From Candidatus Bathyarchaeota archaeon A05DMB-3 (GTDB lineage Archaea; Thermoproteota; Bathyarchaeia; Bathyarchaeales; Bathycorpusculaceae): a DNA stretch of 46,320 nucleotides. This document shows positions 41,152 through 46,320 of the stretch, one piece after another (position 1 is the stretch's first letter; each line of letters opens with the position of its first letter). The stretch covers positions 1-46,320 of the forward strand of contig JABFQN010000012.1 in NCBI GenBank assembly GCA_019685555.1. The letters run 5' to 3'. The translations under genes were made by a program, and so were the position numbers. Below the pieces are notes generated by a model that was not told the DNA's origin, did no database searches, and worked only from the letters and a program-made list of their open reading frames with translations.

Positions 41152-42030
41152 TTGAAGTTTGGAATTGTCACGCGGAACCCAAACGCTTACAGTTCTGCTC
41201 AACTTCGTAAGGCGTTAGAAAGGCGTGGAATCCCCCACGTGTGTTTTAGTTTTCCATGGCTTGTTGCCCGTGTTGGGTATAAACCCTACCTAAACGTGCA
41301 CAGCGTCGACGTCCTAAAAGATTTAAATGCCTTAATAATTCGCCCAATTGGACGCGGCTCACTGGAAGAGATTGTTTTCCGCATGGACTTGCTTTACAGG
41401 CTTGAGCGTTTAGGCTTTTATGTTGTTAACCCGCCTGAAGCCATCGAACACTGTGTTGACAAGTATGATTTGTTGGCGATTCTGGAAGACGCTGGCATAC
41501 CAGTGCCGCGGACCGCTGTTACAGAAGATGCTGATGAAGCCTTGAAGGCTTTCCATGAGCTTGGCGGAGACGTTGTTGTCAAGCCCCTATTCGGCTCTAG
41601 GGGTGTTGGCTCCACACGCCTAACAGACCCGGAAGTGGCTTACACGGTTTTTAGGGCTATCGCCTTCTATCATGGCGTAATCTACCTTCAAGAGTTCGTG
41701 CCGCATGGGTGTTCGGACATCCGCGCCTTTGTTATAGGTGACCGTGTGGCAGCAGCCATGCATCGAGTTGCCACAAGCTGGAAAACTAACTATAGCCAAG
41801 GCGCCCACCCCCAACCCTTAAAGCTTGATGGTGAACTTGAAGAGTTAGCCGTAAAATCCGCAAAGCTTATTGAATGCAAAATTGCAGGCGTCGACATCCT
41901 AGAAAGCCCAAGAGGACCCTTAGTCATAGAGGTTAACAGTCAACCCGGCTGGCGGGGCTTGCAGTCTGTTACGCGGTTTAACATTGCAGACGAAATAGTC
42001 AACTTTGTGCTTTCAGAACTGGAAAAATAG
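41152..42030 (+). CDS. RimK/MptN-family ATP-grasp glutamate ligase
   Basis: This 292-aa ATP-grasp enzyme has the RimK-type layout: NPPEAIEHCVDKYDLLAILE, then VVKPLFGSRGVGSTRLTDPE (the phosphate-binding loop), YLQEFVPHGCSDIRAFVIGD, and VIEVNSQPGWRGLQSVT with the Mg-binding E and N. Family members add L-glutamate to ribosomal S6, F420 or tetrahydromethanopterin (MptN). Given the H4MPT enzymes in this window, MptN activity is the best guess. The start is TTG 41152. The next gene (fdhD) follows closely. Confidence 0.82.
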   Translation: MKFGIVTRNPNAYSSAQLRKALERRGIPHVCFSFPWLVARVGYKPYLNVHSVDVLKDLNALIIRPIGRGSLEEIVFRMDLLYRLERLGFYVVNPPEAIEHCVDKYDLLAILEDAGIPVPRTAVTEDADEALKAFHELGGDVVVKPLFGSRGVGSTRLTDPEVAYTVFRAIAFYHGVIYLQEFVPHGCSDIRAFVIGDRVAAAMHRVATSWKTNYSQGAHPQPLKLDGELEELAVKSAKLIECKIAGVDILESPRGPLVIEVNSQPGWRGLQSVTRFNIADEIVNFVLSELEK

Positions 42031-42113
42031 AGAGGAGGGTATCCAATTTAATCAAAGTCGAAGTAGTTAAAATTGACTCGGCAGCTAAAAAAGCCCAGAA
42101 AATCGAGGATTAT

Positions 42114-42827
42114 GTGGCTGAGGAGAAACCCCTCCACATATTCATAAACAAAACCCAATATTCAACAATTTTCTGCACTCCAAAAGACTTCAAGGAACTG
42201 GCGGTGGGGCATCTGCTTTCAGAAGGTGTAATCAAAAGCGTAAATGAAATCGAAGCAGTAGCAGTCAAGGGCGACGTATGCCAAATTAAACTAAAACCAA
42301 CACTGAACCTAGCTAACCGTCTAAAACTTGCAAGGCAGTCTTCGCGCATAATCCTCTCAGCATGTGGGGGACCATATCGGTCGGAAGCCCTAAAAAGGCT
42401 TAGAAAAATCGAGTCAACATTTAAAGTGAAAGCCGAAATCGTTCAAAACTGTGTGAACAGCCTAAACCGCATGGCGGAAACTTTCAGAAAAACTGGCGGA
42501 GTCCACGTGGCTGCAGTTTACAAAGCTGACGGCGCCCTTGTGGCTTTTGCAGAAGATGTGGGGCGCCACAATGCAGTGGACAAAGTCGTAGGAAAATGTG
42601 CCTTGAAAAAGATGGATTTCAGCCAGTGCTTCCTTGCTTTAAGCGGAAGATTGACGGGTGACATAGTTCTCAAAGCCGCCAAAGTTGGCATACCCGCCGT
42701 CGCCTCCATAGCCGCCGCACTGGATTCAGGGATAGAAATCGCCAGAAAGGCAAATTTGACGTTAATTGGTTTTGTCCGTGGAAAAAGCATGAACGTTTAC
42801 AATGCGCCTGAAAGAATTATTTCATAA
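42114..42827 (+). CDS. fdhD: Formate dehydrogenase accessory sulfurtransferase FdhD
   Basis: FdhD passes sulfur to the Mo/W cofactor of formate dehydrogenase-type enzymes; FwdB here belongs to that superfamily. The conserved blocks are DFKELAVGHLLSEGVI, FAEDVGRHNAVDKVVGKCAL and ALSGRLTGDIVLKAAKVGIP. The Cys loop is SACGGPYRS, with Cys84 but without the second Cys of the CxxC seen in E. coli. GTG 42114 has GAGG five bases upstream, but the frame stays open and homologous-looking further upstream (IEDYV is just before), with a strong GGAGG at 42034-42038 and no ATG/GTG/TTG after it, so the true start may be a non-standard codon near 42048-42051. Confidence 0.88.
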   Translation: MAEEKPLHIFINKTQYSTIFCTPKDFKELAVGHLLSEGVIKSVNEIEAVAVKGDVCQIKLKPTLNLANRLKLARQSSRIILSACGGPYRSEALKRLRKIESTFKVKAEIVQNCVNSLNRMAETFRKTGGVHVAAVYKADGALVAFAEDVGRHNAVDKVVGKCALKKMDFSQCFLALSGRLTGDIVLKAAKVGIPAVASIAAALDSGIEIARKANLTLIGFVRGKSMNVYNAPERIIS

Positions 42828-43798
42828 GGGTCTTTAGCCTTTTTCGGAAACATCTTTTCTCCACCGTTTTTAACAAGTATGCGTTTTGTATCACTGGTGA
42901 AAACGCCTAAGACACTTGCCTCTAAACGATTTTTCCTCAAAACCTTTTCAATGTTTTCTATTGCCTCTGGGCTTGCAGCCACCAAAACAGTGCCCGTTGA
43001 AGACATTGAAAGAAGCTGCTCATCAGAAAGCCTAAAAGTTTCCTTAAGCTTTTCCGCCTCTTCACATATTGGAATCTTTTCATGTTCTATTTTGAAGCCG
43101 AGTTTTGAAGCATCAGCCATCTCATTTAATGAGGCTACTAATCCACCTTCAGTTAAGTCGTGCATGGCGTGAACGCCTTTAATTTCCGCAAGGGCAAGTG
43201 CCTCTTTAACGCAGCTCTGCATATAAACAAGCCTTGAAAGTTCACTGGCTCGCTTGGCTCCAAACAGTTTTTCAGCTAAACCCCTATTCATTAGAGATAG
43301 GTTTACAGCTATCTCCAAACCCAACGGCTTCGTGCATATAACATAGTCGCCTGGCTTCGCGCCTCCCGGAGTGATAAGCCTATCCTTTTCCGTTAAGCCG
43401 TAGGCTGTGCAAACCCCAACAAGGGTTGACAAGCCCTCATAGGTTCCAGTGTGCCCAGTCACTATGGCTATGCCTAACTCTTCAGCTGCTTTACATGCTT
43501 GGCGCATAATCTTCTGGAAGGTTAAAGGCTTTGTGGCTGGCGGTCCAAGAAGGTTTATTGTGCAGAATTCTGGTTTTGCTCCGAAAAGCGCCACATCCGA
43601 AGCCGCATAATGGATTAAGAGCCAACCAAACCATTCTTCTGGAACGTCTATGCATGGGTCTGTTGAAACCACAAGCCACTTGTCGCCTATCAGATGCACT
43701 CCAGAATCATAGCCAGCCATGGGCGGAACAATTACGCGGGCATCAGCCTTAATGCATTTCAAAAGTTTTTCAAGGTCTTTTACGCCAAGTTTTCCCAT
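42797..43798 (-). CDS. PurM-superfamily (AIR synthase/HypE-like) protein
   Basis: This 333-aa ATP-binding protein belongs to the AIR synthase-related superfamily (PurM, HypE, ThiL, SelD). Blocks WLVVSTDPCIDVPEEWFGWL, ASDVALFGAKPEF, VTGHTGTYEGL and HDLTEGGLVASLNEMA match archaeal HypE-like proteins. The C-terminus lacks the terminal Cys tail of true HypE. It is the third gene of a run behind a TPP riboswitch, which raises the thought of a thiamine-phosphate kinase-like role (ThiL is a relative), but the motifs fit HypE-like proteins better. It overlaps fdhD by 31 bp on the opposite strand. Confidence 0.83.
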   Translation of the reverse strand: MGKLGVKDLEKLLKCIKADARVIVPPMAGYDSGVHLIGDKWLVVSTDPCIDVPEEWFGWLLIHYAASDVALFGAKPEFCTINLLGPPATKPLTFQKIMRQACKAAEELGIAIVTGHTGTYEGLSTLVGVCTAYGLTEKDRLITPGGAKPGDYVICTKPLGLEIAVNLSLMNRGLAEKLFGAKRASELSRLVYMQSCVKEALALAEIKGVHAMHDLTEGGLVASLNEMADASKLGFKIEHEKIPICEEAEKLKETFRLSDEQLLSMSSTGTVLVAASPEAIENIEKVLRKNRLEASVLGVFTSDTKRILVKNGGEKMFPKKAKDPYEIILSGAL

Positions 43799-43814
43799 TC
43801 TACGGCATATCCCG

Positions 43815-44528
43815 CTATTTTTCCAGCATAAGTTCTATGCCGCTTTTTGTTATGCGAAAAGGGATCCACTCCAACGGATGTTCGCATCCTTCCATTTTCA
43901 CTATGCGCAGTTCTCGGCGGCACTTCTCCTCATTAAATCTGAAGAGAAAAATGTTATGCGCCTTGTTTAAGTCTAGGTCTGTCGCCCTTTGGGTGGCAAT
44001 GTCTTTTTGAGTTGCCGCTGTCATAATGTCAATGTTGACAATGTTGTCATAATGGCACCAGTTAATAGTCCAATCTTCAACAGGCTCCATATACTTCAAA
44101 TCATATAATGCGAAAAGCTGTTCACTGAAGTCTCCAGCAGCAAACCTTGTAACGCCTTTCTCTGAAATAAGCCTGTCAATACGCTTCATATCTTCAAAAT
44201 CTTCTAGGCTGAAGTATATGACTCGCGGGTCTTTCGGGTAAGGCTCAAAATGAGGAAAAGCCTGAACAACGATAAACTTACCCTTCTCAATGTACGGTTC
44301 AATATCCCAGCCGAAAGACTTGAAATAGGCTATGAGCCGTGGAAAAGGCTTGTCCATAACATCATAAGCCACAGTCTCGCCTTCGCATAGTCCCTGCCAC
44401 AAAAACTGCATGGCAAAAACAGTCTTGCCAGTTCCAGGCGGACCATAAAGAATATTCCTTGAACCAGACTCGATGCCGCCACCTATTAACTCATCAAAAC
44501 CTCTAATCCCTGTTTTCAGTTTCACCAT
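43815..44528 (-). CDS. KaiC/RadA-like RecA-superfamily ATPase
   Basis: This 237-aa protein opens with KTGIRGFDELIGGGIESGSR and Walker A GPPGTGKT (29-36), as in single-domain KaiC-like archaeal ATPases. VAYDVMDKPFPRLIAYFKSF and KGKFIVVQAFPHFEP follow. A recognisable Walker B acidic strand is less clear (VTRFAAGDFSEQ region). Such proteins often act as ATP-driven signalling or assembly hubs. It lies 13 bp after the thiT-like gene and 16 bp before the PurM-like gene, in one run. Confidence 0.82.
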   Translation of the reverse strand: MVKLKTGIRGFDELIGGGIESGSRNILYGPPGTGKTVFAMQFLWQGLCEGETVAYDVMDKPFPRLIAYFKSFGWDIEPYIEKGKFIVVQAFPHFEPYPKDPRVIYFSLEDFEDMKRIDRLISEKGVTRFAAGDFSEQLFALYDLKYMEPVEDWTINWCHYDNIVNIDIMTAATQKDIATQRATDLDLNKAHNIFLFRFNEEKCRRELRIVKMEGCEHPLEWIPFRITKSGIELMLEK

Positions 44529-44541
44529 TTTCCATTCGCCT

Positions 44542-45078
44542 TTAAAGGAACATTTTAAGCAGTTTGCTCTCGTGCAGTAAGAATATTATGTAAACACTTA
44601 TGGCAAGCTCCGGCAGTATGTAGCTTCCATTGTATATGGCTGAATAAACTATTGGACTCATTCCTTCTGGAGCGTAACTAGCGAAGAAAATTACACCGGA
44701 AAGGAAATGCGCTATGAAACGACCCCAAATCCCAACATTAACTCCTACAAAGGGGCGGTTGCGGAAAAATCCAGCTAGTCCAAGGGCGCCGAAAGCTAAA
44801 GGGTAGTCGAGAAGCACCTGCAATGGATGAACTATAAACGGTTCAACGGCAAGCTGTACAAGGCCATAAACCACCGCAGCAAATAGACCGATTTTCGGTC
44901 CTCGTCTCAAAGCCAGCCACAAAATGGGAATCATGGAACCAGCAGTTATGGAACCTCCTTGAGGCAAGCTGAACACCTTAATGTAGCTTAAAGCCGTTGC
45001 AAGAGCTACAAACGTAACAACTTCAGCTATTATCTTGGTTTGAGAACTAACCTTAGGCTCTAAACTTTTTTCATTCAT
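44542..45078 (-). CDS. thiT: ThiT-like ECF transporter S-component
   Basis: This is a 178-aa membrane protein with six hydrophobic segments. TALSYIKVFSLPQGGSITAG and MIPILWLALRRGPKIGL match the thiamin-binding ThiT family (the LPQGGS motif is characteristic), and YPLAFGALGLAGFF fits the later helix. A TPP riboswitch directly upstream independently supports thiamin as substrate. ATG 45078 is chosen because the riboswitch's GGAGGG (45086-45091, minus strand) lies seven bases upstream; an ATG further upstream lies inside the aptamer. No energising ECF subunits are nearby. Confidence 0.93.
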   Translation of the reverse strand: MNEKSLEPKVSSQTKIIAEVVTFVALATALSYIKVFSLPQGGSITAGSMIPILWLALRRGPKIGLFAAVVYGLVQLAVEPFIVHPLQVLLDYPLAFGALGLAGFFRNRPFVGVNVGIWGRFIAHFLSGVIFFASYAPEGMSPIVYSAIYNGSYILPELAISVYIIFLLHESKLLKMFL

Positions 45079-45176
45079 GGTTTTTCCCTCCGCCGGCATT
45101 ATCCGGATCAGGTTCTAGGGGTCGACGGCGCTTAGCCGTCCTCTCAGCCGGGTCACCGCCCAACTCCCCCAAACCC
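45079..45176 (-). promoter_or_regulatory. TPP riboswitch (THI element)
   Basis: Read on the minus strand, the element contains the conserved CTGAGA, then ACCTGATCCGGATAATGCCG and GCGGAGGGA, the diagnostic TPP aptamer core. GGGTTT (5') and AAAACC (3') can form P1, GGGG/CCCC P2, and GGG-CGGTGA-CCC P3, with an extra hairpin GACGGC-TAAGC-GCCGTC between the halves. The 3' conserved GGAGGG is also the SD for thiT, so ligand binding would block translation initiation. Confidence 0.93.
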
Positions 45177-45199
45177 TTGAGCAAGGTAATGTTGTCTTG

Positions 45200-45210
45200 T
45201 TATATAAATG
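45200..45210 (-). promoter_or_regulatory. TATA box of the riboswitch operon
   Basis: CATTTATATAA on the minus strand lies about 25-30 bases before the start of the aptamer P1, fitting a transcript that begins just ahead of the riboswitch. Confidence 0.6.
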
Positions 45211-45279
45211 CGTTTTGGGACAAAAGTCTGCTGAAAGACGTGGGGTTTGCCTTTATGCTTTAGATGAGAAAAAGGGGGG

Positions 45280-46065
45280 TTATTTTAGACGGGTTTTTCG
45301 TTTATAACGGATTATTGGGACAGCAGCTGCGGTTAATGTTAGCAGTGTAAGCGGCCATTTTGGATATTCAGGGACTACTGCCCCCCAGCCGTAACTTGTA
45401 TCTATTAGCTCAAAAGTTGCAATGTATTGATAATCACCTATAGGCTGGAATGTTTCGTCGTAGGCTGTTGAATTTTCGTGAACTTCATATCTGACTTGAA
45501 TTCCCGTTTCGTTGTCCCACCAATAGATTTGCCTAGTATAGGCTTCTGGATTGAATGGCAATGGTGGATGAACCCAGTCCAACACCTTCACCTCTCTTGG
45601 TTCGCCACCTATGTACTCAACCTCTACTGTGTCGTTTAGATATCTTGGCGGCCATAACATGAATCCCCAATTATACTCTGGCCGCACCATGTCGCCAGGT
45701 CCAAGGTCAGCGTCGATAACCATCATGGTGAAGCTTGTATCCATGTTATCCTCTAAAGTGTATTGGGTTTCGGTTCCGTTTTTCCAATGATTTGTAACTA
45801 GAAAAGTTACGTTATGCGCTGCTTCTTTTATTTCTGTAACCTCGTATTTGATCCAATCAGTCTCGTTATAGACTTGCAGAATAGTTGCGTACATATGAGG
45901 TGGAAACGGTACACCTTCGTCAGCATGCCAGTAGACAATAGTGCCTTTATAAGTGAACCAGTCGCCTACTTGAACGCCTATCGTGTAGGCTTGGCTTTTA
46001 GGCGTAAAAGCCGAAGCAAGCATTAGCAACGCCAAAAACATGAATAGTGCAACTACCTTTTTCAT
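45280..46065 (-). CDS. Secreted surface protein with C-terminal membrane anchor
   Basis: ATG 46065 gives a 261-aa product (the frame extends to a TTG at 46077). The N-terminus MKKVVALFMFLALLMLASAF is a signal peptide. The mature region is rich in aromatic residues, beta-strand-like, with several N-x-S/T sequons (NETD, NVTF, NGTE, NDTV, NETG, NSTA) suggesting N-glycosylation. The end VVPEYPKWPLTLLTLTAAAV followed by a basic tail (RYKRKTRLK) resembles archaeal C-terminal sorting/anchor signals. The family is not recognised. Confidence 0.72.
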   Translation of the reverse strand: MKKVVALFMFLALLMLASAFTPKSQAYTIGVQVGDWFTYKGTIVYWHADEGVPFPPHMYATILQVYNETDWIKYEVTEIKEAAHNVTFLVTNHWKNGTETQYTLEDNMDTSFTMMVIDADLGPGDMVRPEYNWGFMLWPPRYLNDTVEVEYIGGEPREVKVLDWVHPPLPFNPEAYTRQIYWWDNETGIQVRYEVHENSTAYDETFQPIGDYQYIATFELIDTSYGWGAVVPEYPKWPLTLLTLTAAAVPIIRYKRKTRLK

Positions 46066-46148
46066 AAAGCTTTCCAAACACTTTTCTGTACCTTTAAATA
46101 TTTAAAACTTCATTTTCCTAAAGTCGAAGTTTGTTAGGATGTTGCCGT

Positions 46149-46320
46149 ATGAAGCCTTTACCAAAAGAGTTTGACATATTAGCCATAGAACGCAAGTGGC
46201 AAAAGCTTTGGGAAGAAATGGGCATCTACCGCTTTGACTGGACAGATTATAAGCGTCCAACTTTAAGTATTGACACGCCTCCGCCTTATCCTTCAGGCGA
46301 GTTTCACATGGGAAACCTTT
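46149..46320 (+). CDS. valS: Valyl-tRNA synthetase, 5' part
   Basis: The window ends inside this gene; 57 codons are seen. MKPLPKEFDILAIERKWQKL and the class I signature DTPPPYPSGEFHMGN (the HIGH-equivalent HMGN) match valyl-tRNA synthetase, which charges tRNA-Val. A TATA-like TTTAAATATTTAAAA lies about 50 bp upstream, shared with the divergent surface protein gene. The PPPxxxG motif favours Val over Ile or Leu enzymes. Confidence 0.85.
   Translation, partial: MKPLPKEFDILAIERKWQKLWEEMGIYRFDWTDYKRPTLSIDTPPPYPSGEFHMGNL

Noticed and set aside
42797-43798. Calling the PurM-superfamily protein ThiL
   Set aside because: The riboswitch context is suggestive, but the sequence blocks fit HypE-like proteins and the ThiL hallmarks were not found.
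1-46320. CRISPR arrays, insertion sequences, prophage or integrase genes
   Set aside because: No regularly spaced repeats, transposase motifs or att-like duplications were seen, including beside the two tRNA genes.

Overview
The window is archaeal and most likely from a TACK-lineage archaeon of the Bathyarchaeia type; that lineage is inferred from gene content, not from a marker tree. It carries an ESCRT/Cdv cell-division cluster, a tetrahydromethanopterin (H4MPT) C1 module (fwdDBAC plus mch), an HdrA fused to an MvhD domain, the archaeal repair proteins NreA and NucS, a CPA1 antiporter and several ECF-type transporter S-components. Promoters look like archaeal TATA boxes. Many starts are TTG, often behind a clear Shine-Dalgarno (SD) sequence. 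No CRISPR array, insertion sequence, integrase or phage module was seen.

Layout: 1-4.6 kb holds tRNA-Ser(GCU), tRNA-Asp(GUC), nreA, a membrane protein and two cation exchangers. 4.6-9.5 kb holds a lysine-rich micro-ORF, a coiled-coil protein, pyrophosphatase, a UPF0282 metallo-beta-lactamase protein and nucS/endoMS. 9.5-13.5 kb is a redox unit (six-cluster polyferredoxin, HdrA-MvhD fusion, Lrp-type regulator). 13.5-20.6 kb holds an amino-acid permease, two methyltransferases, an Lhr-type helicase, a class II glutamine amidotransferase and an HExxH protein. 20.7 kb holds a strong candidate C/D box guide RNA. 21.2-24.8 kb is the cdv operon (cdvB paralogue, cdvA, cdvB, cdvC). 24.9-30.4 kb holds mobB with a winged-helix regulator, three divergent nucleotidyltransferase paralogues and an ECF S-component. 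30.4-36.9 kb is the citG-like/fwdD/fwdB/fwdA/fwdC/mch run. 37-41 kb holds an ECF S-component, a coiled-coil protein paired with a PPP phosphatase, a methyltransferase and a frameshifted membrane gene. 41-42.8 kb holds an MptN-like ATP-grasp ligase and fdhD. 42.8-45.2 kb is a TPP-riboswitch operon (thiT-like S-component, KaiC-like ATPase, PurM-superfamily protein). The window ends in a surface protein and the 5' end of valS.

How the genes fit together: the Fwd complex, Mch, the polyferredoxin and HdrA-MvhD form parts of an H4MPT-linked Wood-Ljungdahl-type methyl branch and its electron supply. MobB (molybdopterin dinucleotide synthesis), FdhD (cofactor sulfuration) and the MptN-like ligase (pterin glutamylation) are plausible cofactor suppliers to it. 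The most interesting observations are the guide RNA, whose D' guide fits C2498 of 23S rRNA; the apparent AUA start of cdvB; the TPP-riboswitch operon containing non-thiamine genes; and the cluster of three nucleotidyltransferase paralogues with a variable third catalytic position.
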